A stretch of DNA of 64,000 nucleotides from Haliclona indistincta (lineage: Eukaryota; Porifera; Demospongiae; Haplosclerida; Chalinidae). A model generated the notes under the pieces. It searched no databases and was not told the origin of the DNA. It saw only the letters and a list, made by a program, of their open reading frames with translations. The DNA lies in NCBI GenBank assembly GCA_964017065.1, contig OZ024790.1, positions 6,207,498-6,271,497 of the forward strand, given 5' to 3'. The translations under genes and the position numbers were made by a program. Positions 28,467 through 39,589 of the stretch are shown here, piece after piece. The stretch's first letter is position 1. Each line of letters begins with the position of its first letter.

Positions 28467-29051
28467 CAGTTCTCAATAATGACCAATGTTTGATTTTGAT
28501 TTATTTATGTTACAAATGTTACTATCATTACTATACAAATGGTCTCGTGTGAGCTTTGTTCATCAGTGGAAATGGCGAATCTGCTGGCTTCTCATAACAG
28601 TAGAGAGCAATTATTGATAGTTAATACTTTATACCATGAAACAGTTTGGTAATACAATATTTAGATCGCCCAGGCAACCGAAATAGACGTCTTTGTGTTA
28701 GGATGTTTATACCATTGGTTCCATTATGAAAAAAATCCCATGTTGTCCTCCTAGACTGACTACTGTATGCCTCTTGACACCACTCATTGAGGCATTATTA
28801 GTAATGTGTATACTGGGTTTCTACTAATTAGTTATCCACTGATATCTTCCACAAATCAATCAATAATTACTTTTATATATTAAAGTCAATGAGGACATAA
28901 CACACAACTATGTCCTCTGTCCAATGCATTTCCACGCTTGCTGTCATTGTTCTAGTTATTAGTGCCTATGCAGGTCTTGACCTCCAGTTAGATCGCCGCC
29001 AAAGAGGCTATTTCAGGCACCGAGGGACAATTTCACTGGAAAGAAGCTTAA
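28467..29051. other. 3' flank of copy 1 and a signal-peptide-like short ORF
   Basis: The first 400 bases match the 3' flanks of the other receptor copies (tgttactatcattactatac motif, aaccgaaatagacgtctttg motif). From 28910 a short frame starts MSSVQCISTLAVIVLVISAYAG, which reads like a secretion signal, then LDLQLDRRQRGYF. The frame runs into the MITE at 29052, so any gene here is broken or is spliced in a way I cannot see. Confidence 0.35.
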
Positions 29052-29506
29052 GGCTCGTCTGCACTACAGAACTGGTTCAATGTGCATTAGCTAAAGATCG
29101 GATCAAAGTGCATCGATCTGCTTACCGCATGTCCGCACTGGTCGCCATTAGATCGACTTGCTGGTGTCGATCGCGTCATGTGACGTAACAACAGCTTGCT
29201 AAACAGCCAGAAAACTGGTCTTACCACGTACCAGCGCTAGTCTCTGTGTTTTGCGCCCTTTCTACGCCCGAACGTGGACCAGGGCTTTCTTCTTTAGCAC
29301 TGTACTAGCCACACGTCATGTGTTTGAGACCACACCCACATTCAATCCAGTTTCAAGTCACTTCAACGCACCTCCGTAGTTGCATTGGGGCGAATGCGCA
29401 TTGATTCACATAGATTCAGTTTGCAAAATTTACGTGTAGTGCGAACGGGATTAAACTGGTTTCGAATGCGCATTGAACCGCATTAGAGCCCTAGTGCGGA
29501 CAAGCC
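29052..29506. mobile_element. MITE with GGCTCGTC...GACAAGCC ends, TTAA-type site
   Basis: The ends GGCTCGTCTGCACTA and TAGTGCGGACAAGCC are imperfect inverted repeats. The left flank is TTAA and the right flank TTTA, consistent with a TTAA-target element that has one mutated side. No coding potential in 455 bp. Confidence 0.65.
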
Positions 29507-29823
29507 TTTAGAGAACGTTGATAGATATGCCAGCGATCATTTGGCAGTGCGTTAAATTGTGCTGGAGGCTTCTTCGCACCAGAATTGTCCAAGTCGCCGA
29601 TTACACAGCTTGTTACGGGAATAGAAGTCTCCTACGAAGACAGCTACCTAAGTAGAAACACTGCTAGGATAACCATGTGGCATCGGTACGACAGGATAAC
29701 AGCCACATTAGCCGTTTGAACGCAGTTTGAGGAGCGTTTTGCTTGGATTTATTGCGTGACCTATTATATACTCTATTTACTGTTGTTGGCTATTATTGTA
29801 GAGTGCTACAGAGTCTCTGAAGC

Positions 29824-30275
29824 CTTCTAACACTTCTAGACGATGTATTTGCACTCCTTATTAGAGAAGACTCACTGTTACTTCTTTGGGAACTTGGTAA
29901 ACGCTGTCTCCACTGCTGTCTGCATACATTACCAGCATTGCAACAGGTTCCCCAACTACGTCACGCGTAAGCCCTGCCCACCCAGGAAGTGTTTTAAAAG
30001 TGCCGTTTTTGGCAGCTCATATCTCATGAAAAATACTTTTTTGGAAGTAAAACTTTGAAGGGAGTTTTTAGGGACCTATACCTACAAAAACATGCAAGAA
30101 AACAATTTTTCGCGGTGCTTACCCTTTAATGACGTAGACAAGGACTATCAAGACCAGACCATACACTGAGTACCTGCACCTGTGCTAATGTACAATAATT
30201 TCCTGGTTACCAACCCTGTACTTGAGGTATTTATCTATGCCCTCACAGAGCTTGTTGCTAATGAGTCGGTGTATT
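29824..30275. repeat. Intergenic block shared upstream of copies 2, 3 and 4
   Basis: From ccttctaacacttctagacg to the ttgttgctaatgagtcgg stretch, this block is repeated with small changes at about 34900-35310 (part) and 42185-42650. It includes a conserved cacccaggaagtgtttt and a tttggcagctcatatctcat segment. No coding exon recognised. Confidence 0.8.
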
Positions 30276-30534
30276 ACTGTATTATCTGACTGACTTGGTA
30301 TATATAGACCTCTTCCTTGAACTATTGGCAGTGTTTTTGCTTCTTATCGTTGGCTTTTACCAAGATTTTTCTAACCTCTCTGATTAGTTATAACTGCTTA
30401 ATTCCTAGACAGTGTCTCTTGTTCTTCCGACTGAGAGTCAGTGAATGACTTCATAGCTTGTCTGAATCCATACACGAGTATTTCTTAGTATTTAAGTGGC
30501 TTCAAAATTAGACAACTTACTACGTCTCTTGGCC
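30276..30534 (+). promoter_or_regulatory. Promoter-proximal block of copy 2
   Basis: About 250 bp directly before the ATG are conserved in five copies. Fixed motifs are tctgactgacttgg followed by a TATATA string (30299-30306), tttttgcttcttatcgttgg, ttataactgcttaatt, gactgagagtcagtgaatga, and gtatttaag about 45 bases before the ATG. Either TATA-like string could position transcription. The perfect gagagtcagtgaatgacttc core is a good candidate for a regulatory site. Function is inferred from conservation between paralogues, which recent duplication could also explain. Confidence 0.5.
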
Positions 30535-32831
30535 ATGTTTATCTCTCTCATCTTTGCTCTACTAGTTAGTCTGTCTCTACCTGTGTCAAGATGTCAGAGA
30601 GTTCTTACTAAAGACTGTCCCATGACTGCTACCAATGGCTCTCTACAGCCACTCTATGTGCTGGTGCTAGTCCCGTTCCCAGACTCCAGACCAGGATCTG
30701 GGTTTGATGGAGGTCTGAGCAGCCTACAGGAGCTCGTATTGCTCGAGATGAGATCAATAATCACAGTGATATACTGGAGGGATATCATATTGAACTAATA
30801 GAAGGGAATGCTGAGGCATGCTCTCGTCTGACAGCTCCTGATGGACTAGTCAATCTAGTGGAATATGGTATAGACGCAAAGTGCTCTCCTGTGGTTGCTG
30901 TGGCAGGTCTCATATGCTCCTCCCACACATTGGAACTAACAAGAGTTATATCAGGAGGCCAAGTCAGCTTGATAGCTCTAGCAAAAGCCAACTCACCAAT
31001 ATTTGAACTAGAGAACGATCGATATCCTCACTTGTGGCGGTTCTTAGGATCAGCTAGTGTCTTTTGTGAAGCTTCTCTGGCACTCATGGCCAAATATGAT
31101 TGGAGACGAATTAGTGTCGTGCACTCACACGGAGAGATCTTTTTCTACCACATTGCTCTATATTTTAAAATGAGACTTAACCAGAGTGACGAGTTTAGTT
31201 TTGGAGTTGATGGTAATCAAAAAGGAAGTTCTCTAGAAGCTGTGAAATTTATAAAAGAGAATCAGATTACTGTCATAGCTCTCCTGGTGAACCCAGAGCT
31301 AGCAGCACTGATACTGTGCACTGCTTATGATGAAGGACTAGTGTATCCACACTACATCTTCTTGATTTTTAGTCTTACCCACGAGATTATTATAAGAGAT
31401 CATGGTCCTAACTGCACGAGAGAGAAACTTGCAGCGGCGCTACGTGGCCATATTACTACGTACACACAACACGGTCCTGAAAATTCATCCATTATTCTAG
31501 ACACCACTGGAGAGGAGTACAGTCACTTTGAGGCCAAGTACAGACAAGAAGCTGATCGTGTCAAGAGAGACTATTTCGAATCTCATGGAGTCCAGCCACA
31601 GTTGCTTGATAGTACTGTTCTAGCTACCGTACTGTATGATCAGCTTTGGTCTCTGGCACTAGCTATCAACAGGTCTCTACCTGAACTAGAGAGGATCAAC
31701 ATGTCTCTCACACACTATACCACTCATCAACAACAAGTGACACGCATCATTGAGAATCATTTATCAAATCTTAATTTTCAAGGAGCTTCTGGCCATGTCC
31801 AGTTTGACTCTAAGCGAGGTGTGTCCACTCCTGTAGACCTCTTTGTCTCTTCTGAGAGTGGCCAGGTCAGACGTGTAGGTGTGTATGACCCTCAGAACAC
31901 AGCAGACTTTCACATTGACATCAATTCAAGTGATTTACCGAGAGATCGTCTTCCTATTCAATACATTGTTCTGCCTCTCTCGTGGACTGTTGTGGCGTAT
32001 GTACTATCTTGTGGTGTGGCACTCTTCACTACAGTTGTCCTTGTTCTGTATCTTTACTATCGTGATCATAAAGAAGTGAAAGCCACTAGTCCATATCTTA
32101 GTATACTAGTATTCATAGGATGCTATCTGCTCTGTATGGCAGCTGCAGTCGAAGCTACCAAAGTTGCTTTCGTGTTGTCTTCTGAATTTCTCACTTTGAT
32201 TGTCAGTTTAGGAGTTCTACTCCTAGTCAATGGTTTTGGACTGATCTTGTTGACCATTTTTATTAACATGTTTCGAATTTACTTCTTTTTCTTTTTTTGG
32301 ACAAAAGTAAAACGTTTTAAGGCCATCTTGAGAAGCTGTTCATTGTTCTTCTTTGTCTTGTTGCTATCAGTTCTACCAAATCTTGTAATTATCATTCTTA
32401 TTCGGGTTGAACCTCCTCAATTCAAGAATAGTGTTATTCGCAAAACTAACACTGTGGTTTATATGATCCAGGCATCTGTTGCTAACATCCATTTCTCATA
32501 TTTCTTTGCGACTTATTTTGGTTTGTTTGTCATTTTTATTTTATTCTTTGCCTTTCGTACTCGTAAACTCAATTACCCAAACTTCAAGGATACAAAGAAA
32601 GTGATCATGTTCACTTCCATAATGATTGTCTGTGTTGGGCTATCCTTTCCTCTCTACTTGTCTCTTCGTGCGTCTGGCAATGAGCACTTAGCCAGCCTGG
32701 TTTATTGTACAGCTGTCCTCTTCATAGCAACAATATGCCTGATGATGCTGTACGTTCCTAAGCTACCTCCAGCCATCTCACTTGGAGAATATTGTCGACA
32801 AAATATCCTCAAAACTCGCTGTGTTTGTTAA
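30535..32831 (+). pseudogene. GABA-B-like class C GPCR, array copy 2, one-base frameshift
   Basis: Full length and otherwise open from ATG 30535 to the stop at 32829-32831. Near 30727 the other copies read cctaccaggagctcg while this one reads cctacaggagctcg. The missing C breaks the frame after about residue 64, before most of the flytrap domain. Downstream the correct frame runs uninterrupted for over 650 residues, through all seven helices and the tail ending THCVC-like KTRCVC. That pattern indicates either a very recent loss or a sequencing/assembly error. The transmembrane domain is of the majority type (FRIYFFFFFWTKVKRFKAIL). Confidence 0.85.
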
Positions 32832-33254
32832 CAGTGCTCAATAATGATCAATGTTTGAGTTTGTTTTATTTTTGTTATAAATGTTACTATCATTACTATA
32901 CACATGCTCTTGTATGAGCTTTGTTCATCAGTGGAAATGGTGAATCTGCTGGCTTCTCAAAGCAGTAGAGAGTACTTGATAATTAATACTTTGTAGCCCA
33001 GGCGACCGTAAGATCAAAGGTGCCGCTCGGTGGTTATATCTCGTATGCCATAGGAAATACTTATATTTTCCAGGAAGTGATGTCACATAGCAACACCGTA
33101 GCAACAAGATGGCGTCGTCGAAAAATGCACGCAAGATTACACTGCTGTCTTTCAGGAACGCGCTGTCATTCGCCTCTGGTGACTACTATGGAGGCTCTAA
33201 TACCTTGAGCGCTTCGTTTAGTAACCATAAGAGGAGCTTCCTAGGCTACAAAAT
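32832..33254. other. 3' flank of copy 2
   Basis: Matches other receptor 3' flanks up to about 33005. It is then interrupted by a unique stretch (about 33005-33340) that contains a Kozak-like aagATGGCGT at 33109 opening a 74-codon frame of unknown identity and ends in the hairpin at 33255-33335. The usual flank resumes at about 33341. Confidence 0.5.
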
Positions 33255-33335
33255 GGTTAACCCATGGCACCTCGGTGGTACGCGATATAACCTCGGGGTT
33301 ATATCGCGTACCGCCTCGGTTGCCATGGGTTAACC
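33255..33335. repeat. Long hairpin, about 37-bp arms
   Basis: The arms ggttaacccatggcacctcg and its continuation gtggtacgcgatataacc are followed after a 4-5-base loop by the near-perfect reverse complement ending ccatgggttaacc. No known element family recognised. Confidence 0.88.
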
Positions 33336-33540
33336 TATACTTACACCATGGAACAGTTTGGTAATACAAGATTTAGATCACCCAGGCAACCGAAATAGAC
33401 GTCTTTGTGTTAGGATGTTTATACCATTGGTTCCATTATGAAATAAATCCCATATTGCCCTCCTAGGCTACTACTGTATGCCTCTTGACCCCACTCGTTG
33501 TGGCATAATTAGTATTATGTATACTGGGTTTCAACTAATT

Positions 33541-34400
33541 TTATTTAAAGTCAGGAAAGATTTTTTTTGTAAAGTTAGGAAAGATGGTACAAAGCACGGC
33601 AATATAATGAAAAGAAAATGAATAGAAAATAGAATAGGAGCGGGAAATACGTATTAGTCTTCGAGTGACCCATCCCTCAGCCACCACCAAGGCTGGATCT
33701 GTGGTAAGCAGGTTGGTAAAGTTGATTTTTGAATGTCTGGACCCCCTCAAACAAGTGATGGTCTAACGTAGCAAGGAGAAACACAGTCTGCACCTTAGTA
33801 GTCGGATGATCGTACTGTATGACGTGTTTCAGCGACTCGCTTGTAAACAACTTGCACGGTCGGTCCTATCCCCCAGGGCATTGAAGACAAGTAGAGAGAA
33901 GCTGCCATTCTCGATCAATCTTTGTGAATCGATCTTTTCCCGCCATTGGTCTAAACTATTGTTTCATCATACACAGAATCCAGTATCTGTACAGTACCTT
34001 CACCAGACCAATACTACTGACAATCAGTTTTATACAGCATCATTGATACCCAGTCACTTACCTAGTTATTGATCCTGTATTGCGCAGATAGAAACAACAT
34101 TGCAAGTGCATATACCCATTAGCATCTGTCGGCTACTGTCCCAGACCCTCCTGCTATGTGTATATCCTTTGTTGCAAGATCTTCTGTATGAAGCCCTCAC
34201 CAAGCTTGTTGCTAATGCGAGTCGTTGTATTAATGTATGATCTGACTGACTTGGTGTATATAGACCTCTTCCTTGAACTATTGGCATTGTTTTTGCTTCT
34301 TATCGTTGGCTTACTTCTTATGGTTGCGGTGCACTTAGTTAATATTCAACACCTACGCAACGTGTGTTTTATTAATAACTAGACTTTATAACTACAGCGA
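33541..34400. repeat. Intergenic block repeated before copies 3, 4, 6 and 7
   Basis: This block (ggaaagat, then gagtgacccatccctcagcc, ggctggatctgtggtaagca, ggtcggtcctatcccccagg, gaagctgccattctcgatca) recurs at about 40690-41500, 48560-49230 and 54830-55460. The minus-strand frame is partly open (FVYKRVADMIADKLNKS at 40990-40935), which may be a relic of an unknown gene exon. No functional call is justified. Confidence 0.7.
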
Positions 34401-34436
34401 TTTACATAACAGTGTGGGAGAAATAATACATGAAGC

Positions 34437-34716
34437 GTCTGTGGCTGCTATCTCGACTGTCTAGCAATAGATCGACACGCTTCAAGCGCAGCAGCATGCA
34501 GCGCCATCTTGCGCACAGGCGTACAGAGCGAATTTCCCTAATACGATCTAGATTTTTTGTTAAAGAATTTTTTCTGGTCTAGGTTTGCTGTTTTGCCGCG
34601 TTAGCAAAGGAGTATCAAAAAATCGCTCTGTACGTCTGTGCGCGCTGGAATTTGTAAGCTGTAAACAAAGTTCTTTCCGGAGCAAGCAAGCCAAACTGGA
34701 GATAGCAGCCACAGAC
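34437..34716. mobile_element. MITE with GTCTGTGGCTGCTATCTC ends
   Basis: The 18-bp ends GTCTGTGGCTGCTATCTC and GAGATAGCAGCCACAGAC are exact inverted repeats bounding 280 bp. An internal aaaaaatcgctctgt motif also occurs in the TTAA element at 21280-22333. No target duplication resolved. Confidence 0.75.
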
Positions 34717-35318
34717 CGGTCTATACTGGGCGAGCTCGCTGCTCCACGTTAGCTAACACTTCGTGACTGAAACTTGCTATAATCGATGTATATCTATAGA
34801 CAAACATACTGCATACTGGAGCACACCTGTACAAAATACCATTGCTGGAAAATAAAGCAACTTGTAAAGTTATGAATCTCATTAAATTAGCGCACCACCA
34901 CCTTAAGAGAAGACTCACTGTTACTATTAATTTTAGGGAACTTGGTAAACGCTGTCTCCACTGCTGTCTGCATACATTAATTGCTACTGCGCGACAGGTT
35001 CCCATCTACGTCATGCATAAGCCCCGCCCACCCAGGAAGTGTTTTAAAAGTGCCCTTTTTGGCAGCTCATATCTCATGAAAAATACTTTTTGGAAGTAAC
35101 ACTTAGGAGAGAGTTTTTAGGTACCTATACATACATAAACATGCAATAAACTCAAGAAAACAATTTTTCGCGGTGCTTACCCTTTAACGACGTAGGCAAG
35201 GACTATCAAGACCAGACCAAACACTGAATACCTGCGCTAATGTGCAAAAATTCCCTAGTTACCTATCCTGTACATGAGGTATTTATCTATGCCCTCACCG
35301 AGCATGTTGCTAATGTGT

Positions 35319-35586
35319 ATTACTTTATGATCTGACTGAATTGGTATATAGACCTCTTCCTTGAACTATTGACAGTGTTTTTGCTTCTTATCGTTGGCTT
35401 TTACCAAGATTCTTCTAACCTCTCAGATTGGTTATAACTGCTTAATTCCTAGACAGTGTGTCTTGTGCTTCCGACTGAGAGTCAGTGAATGACTTCATAG
35501 CTTGTCTGAATCCATACATGATATTTCTTAGTATTTAAGTGGCTTTAAAATTATTCAACTTACTGCGTGACCAGTGTCTCTTGGCC
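35319..35586 (+). promoter_or_regulatory. Promoter-proximal block of copy 3
   Basis: Same motif order as before copy 2, including tatata near 35344, gactgagagtcagtgaatga and gtatttaag at 35531-35539. A shortened tgactgaattgg replaces tgactgacttgg. Confidence 0.5.
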
Positions 35587-37878
35587 ATGTTTATCTCTCT
35601 GGTCTTTGCTCTACTAGTTAGTCTGTCTCTACCTGTGTCAAGATGTCAGAGAGTTCTTGCTAAAGACTGTCCCATGACTGCTACCAATGGCTCTCTACAA
35701 CCACTCTATGTGCTGGTGCTAGTCCCGTTCCCAGACTCCAGACCAGGATCTGGGTTTGATGCAGGTCTGAGCAGCCTACCAGGAGCTCGTATTGCTCGAG
35801 ATGAGATCAATAATCACAGTGATATACTGGAGGGATATCATATTGAACTAATAGAAGGGAATGCTGAGGCATGCTCTCGTCTGACAGCTCCTGATGGACT
35901 AGTCAATCTAGTGGAATATGGTCTAGAGGCAAAGTGTTCTCCTGTGGTTGCTGTGGCAGGACTCTTTTGCTCCTCCCACACATTGGAGCTATCACGAGTT
36001 ATATCAAGAGGCCAAGTCAGCTTGATAGCTCTAGCAGCAGCCAATTCACCAATATTTGAACAAGAGAACAATCGATATCCTCACTTGTGGCAGTTCTTAG
36101 AATCAGCTAGTGTCTTTTGTGAAGCCGCTCTGGCATTCATGGCCAAATATGATTGGAGACGAATTGGTGTCGTGCACTCACACGGAGAGATATTTTTCTA
36201 CCACATTGCTCTATATTTTAAAATGAGACTTAACCAGAGTGACGAGTTTAGTTTTGGAGTTGACGGTAATCAAAAAGGAAGTTCTCTGGAAGCTGTGAAA
36301 TTTATAAAAGAGAAGGAGATTACTGTCATAGCTCTCCTGGTGAACCCAGAGCTAGCAGCACTGATACTGTGCACTGCTTATGATGAAGGACTAGTGTATC
36401 CACACTACATCTTCTTGATTTTTAGTCTTACCCACGAGATTATTATAAGAGGAGCTCATGGTTCTAACTGTATGAGAGAGAAGCTTACAGCGGCTTTACG
36501 TGGCCATATTGCTACGTACACACAACACGGTCCTGATAATTCATCCATTATTTTAGACACCACTGGAGAGGAGTACAGTCACTTTGAGGCCAAGTACAGA
36601 CAAGAAGCTGATCGTGTCAAGAGAGACTATTTCAAATCTCATGGAGTCCAGCCACAGTTGCTTGATACTACTGTTCCATCTACCGTACTGTATGATCAGC
36701 TGTGGTCTCTGGCACTAGCTATCAACAGGTCTCTACCTGAACTAGAGAGGATCAACATGTCTCTCACACACTATACCACTCATCAACAACAAGTGACACA
36801 TATCATTGAGAATCATTTATCTAATCTTAGTTTTCAAGGAGCTTCTGGCCATGTCAAGTTTGACTCTAAGCGAGGTGTGTCCACTCCTGTACATTTCTTT
36901 ATCTCTTCCGAGAGTGGCCAGGTCAGACGTGTAGGTGTATATGACCCTCGGAACACAGCAGACTTTCACATTGACATCAATTCAAGTGATTTACCGAGAG
37001 ATCATCTTCCTATTCAATACATTGTTCTACCTCTCTCATTGACTGTTGTGGCATATGTACTATCTTGTGCTGTGGCACTCTTCACTACAGTTGTCCTTGT
37101 TCTGTATCTTTACTATCGTGATCATAAAGAAGTGAAAGCCACTAGTCCATATCTTAGTATACTAGTATTCATAGGATGCTATCTGCTCTGTATGGCAGCT
37201 GCAGTCAAAGCTACCAAAGTTGGTTTCGTGTCTTCTTCTCAATTCATTGTCAGTTTAGGAGTTCTACTTCTAATCAATGGTTTTGGACTGATCTTGTTGG
37301 CTATTTTTATTAACATGCTTAGAATTTACATCTTTTTCTTTTTTTGGACAAAAGTAAAACGTTTTAAGACCATCTTGAGGAGTTGTTCTTTGTTATTCAT
37401 TGTCTTGTTGCTATCAGTTCTACCAAATCTTGTACTTGTCATTCTTATTTTGGTTGAACCTCCTCAATTCAAGAATAGTGTAATATTCAAAACTAACACT
37501 GTGGTTTATATGATCCAGGCATCTGTTGCTAACATCCATTTCACGTATTTCTTTGCGACCTATTTCGGTTTGTTTGTCATTTTTATTTTATTCTTTGCCT
37601 TTCGTACTCGTAAACTCAATTACCCAAACTTCAAGGACACAAAGAAAGTGATCATGTTCACTTCTGTAATGATTGTCTGTGTTGGGCTATCCTTTCCTCT
37701 CTACTTGTCTCTTCGTGCATCTGGTAATGAGCACTTAGCCAGCCTGGTTTATTGTACAGCTGTCCTCTTCATAGCAACAATATGCCTGATGATGCTGTAC
37801 GTTCCTAAGCTACCTCCAGCCATCTCACTTGGAGAATATTGTCGGCTAAATATCCTCAAAACTCACTGTGTTTGTTAA
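35587..37878 (+). CDS. GABA-B-like class C GPCR, array copy 3
   Basis: A 763-residue intronless receptor with ATG at 35587 (MFISLVFALLVSLSLPVSRC). The ectodomain carries the majority lobe-2 version (NQSDEFSFGVDGNQKGSS). The loop between TM2 and TM3 is shortened (GFVSSSQFIVSLGV), a trait shared only with copy 6, its closest relative in this window. The tail reads GEYCRLNILKTHCVC. N-glycosylation sequons such as NGS, NRS, NMS and NLS are kept. Its 3' flank carries a pogo-like insertion that copy 6 also has. Confidence 0.9.
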   Translation: MFISLVFALLVSLSLPVSRCQRVLAKDCPMTATNGSLQPLYVLVLVPFPDSRPGSGFDAGLSSLPGARIARDEINNHSDILEGYHIELIEGNAEACSRLTAPDGLVNLVEYGLEAKCSPVVAVAGLFCSSHTLELSRVISRGQVSLIALAAANSPIFEQENNRYPHLWQFLESASVFCEAALAFMAKYDWRRIGVVHSHGEIFFYHIALYFKMRLNQSDEFSFGVDGNQKGSSLEAVKFIKEKEITVIALLVNPELAALILCTAYDEGLVYPHYIFLIFSLTHEIIIRGAHGSNCMREKLTAALRGHIATYTQHGPDNSSIILDTTGEEYSHFEAKYRQEADRVKRDYFKSHGVQPQLLDTTVPSTVLYDQLWSLALAINRSLPELERINMSLTHYTTHQQQVTHIIENHLSNLSFQGASGHVKFDSKRGVSTPVHFFISSESGQVRRVGVYDPRNTADFHIDINSSDLPRDHLPIQYIVLPLSLTVVAYVLSCAVALFTTVVLVLYLYYRDHKEVKATSPYLSILVFIGCYLLCMAAAVKATKVGFVSSSQFIVSLGVLLLINGFGLILLAIFINMLRIYIFFFFWTKVKRFKTILRSCSLLFIVLLLSVLPNLVLVILILVEPPQFKNSVIFKTNTVVYMIQASVANIHFTYFFATYFGLFVIFILFFAFRTRKLNYPNFKDTKKVIMFTSVMIVCVGLSFPLYLSLRASGNEHLASLVYCTAVLFIATICLMMLYVPKLPPAISLGEYCRLNILKTHCVC

Positions 37879-38142
37879 CTGTGCTCAATAATGACCAATT
37901 TGATTTAGTTTTGTTACAAATGTTACTACAGTAGACCCTCACTAATCCGAACAACCCTAATCCGTACCCTCGCTAATCCGAATGAAGATTCGGCTCATTA
38001 ATATTCATGAATCATTACATTTGTTGTGTAATAAGGCATTATGGTATATTGGTGTTGTATTGAATTATGAAAGTAACGGCCGCTACTATACTGCACTGTA
38101 CTTGACCATGAACAACGATGTGACCACCAACGGCTGCTACTA

Positions 38143-38693
38143 TAGAGGTTGTGCGTGTGACGTCACAAATCGAACGCACGTGATGCACACGGCCATTTTG
38201 AGTGTCAACTGCAAGAAACAACGTGCTCTGCTCTCGTTTGTAAGCTGCACCGCTCAGTAAAAAGTGGATAGCAGTCTTGCTTAGTACCAGGGCTACACAG
38301 AAGACGAAGCAAAGAAGTGCGGCAGAGCAAGAATAGCGACTTTCTTTAAACAGACCTTTCAGTGGCTATATTCGCTCATACAGTACATACTAGTCCTTGT
38401 AGTCTATACCACGTCAAAGCAGTGTTGTTAGAACGGCTTCAACCATCATTATACCGTCCCTCGAGCGGAGGCAAGTGCTGCCGTTCCACGAGAGTGCCCT
38501 TACTTGGTGCATAAAGCTTGTAGTATTCTTGTATTCCACCTAGCAGTGCTTGTTTGCACCATAGCGTGACTGTACAGCTTTATCTAGCTATCAAAAATGC
38601 TGAAGTACTTCTTGCCTGACACTCAAAATGGCGTCATAGCAACGGTTACTAACACGAAAAATGTGCATCAATGTTGTATGTGCACAACCTCTA
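38143..38693. mobile_element. Nested element with TAGAGGTTGTGC ends, TA target
   Basis: TAGAGGTTGTGC and GCACAACCTCTA are exact inverted repeats flanked by TA. A second inverted motif (ggccattttgagtgtcaactg against tgacactcaaaatggcg) lies further in. Removing the element restores an intact 52-bp repeat unit (gctactatactacactgtac), which proves insertion into the minisatellite. The same insertion is found at about 52073-52622 after copy 6. Confidence 0.9.
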
Positions 38694-38695
38694 TA

Positions 38696-39412
38696 CTACA
38701 CTGTACTTGACCATGAACAAGGATGACCACGAACAGCCGCTACTATACTACACTGTACTTGACCATGAACAAGGATGACCACGAACAGCCGCTACTATAC
38801 TACACTGTACTTGACCAAGAACAAGGATGACCACGAACAGCCGCTATTATACTACACTGTACTTGACCAAGAACAAGGATGACCATGAACAGCCGCTACT
38901 ATACTACACTGTACTTGACCAAGAACAAGGATGACCATGAACAGCCACTACTATACTACACTGTACTTGACCATGAACAAGGATGACCACGAACAGCTGC
39001 TACTATACTACACTGTACTTGACCATGAACAACAATGTCCACCAATGGCCTACTATACTACACTGTACTTGACCATGAACAAGGATGACCACGAACAACA
39101 GCTACTATACTACACTGTACTTGACCATGAACAAGGATGACCATGAACAGCAGCTACTATACTACACTGTACTTGACCATGAACAACAATGTCCACCAAT
39201 GGCCTACTATACTACACTGTACTTGACCATGAACAAGGATGACCACGAACAACAGCTACTATACTACACTGTACTTGACCATGAACAAGGATGACCATGA
39301 ACAGCCGCTACTATACTACACTGTACTTGACCATGAACAAGGATGACCATGAACAACAGCTACTATACTACACTGTACTTGACCATGAACAACAACTTGA
39401 CCATGATGACCA
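38696..39412. repeat. 52-bp minisatellite inside the pogo-like element
   Basis: About 14 copies of a unit beginning tactatactacactgtactt and continuing gaccatgaacaaggatgacc; some units are shortened at ccaatggcc. Open frames across it are only translated repeats. Related array at 52622-53030. Confidence 0.92.
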
Positions 39413-39589
39413 CGAACAACACTGTGGACAGAGAACAGGCTAGTAGTCACCATTATTGCCATGAAACACCAAAATTCATGTAGGGGCGTGGTCAGTAGTG
39501 AATAAACACGCCCATTTCTCTAATCCGAACAAATTCACTAATCCGAACACCCCCGGAACAGGGCTGTTCGGATTAGTGAGGGTCCACTG

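Larger units (their letters stand above)
37929..39589. mobile_element. pogo-like element with internal minisatellite, after copy 3
   Basis: Inverted ends CAGTAGACCCTCACTAATCC and GGATTAGTGAGGGTCCACTG are flanked by TA (37927-37928 and 39590-39591). Paralogous flanks without it read gttactatcattac, so the empty site is visible and confirms the TA duplication. No transposase; the 1,661-bp body is largely a 52-bp tandem repeat and a nested element. A copy lacking the right end follows receptor copy 6. Confidence 0.93.

Noticed and set aside
38931..39294. Open frames YYTTLYLTMNKDDHEQ in the 52-bp repeat
   Set aside because: The frames follow the repeat unit and sit inside a non-autonomous transposon; no start context or conservation beyond the repeat.
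38696..39412. Regularly spaced repeats resembling a CRISPR array
   Set aside because: Units are contiguous tandem copies without unique spacers, in a eukaryotic transposon.
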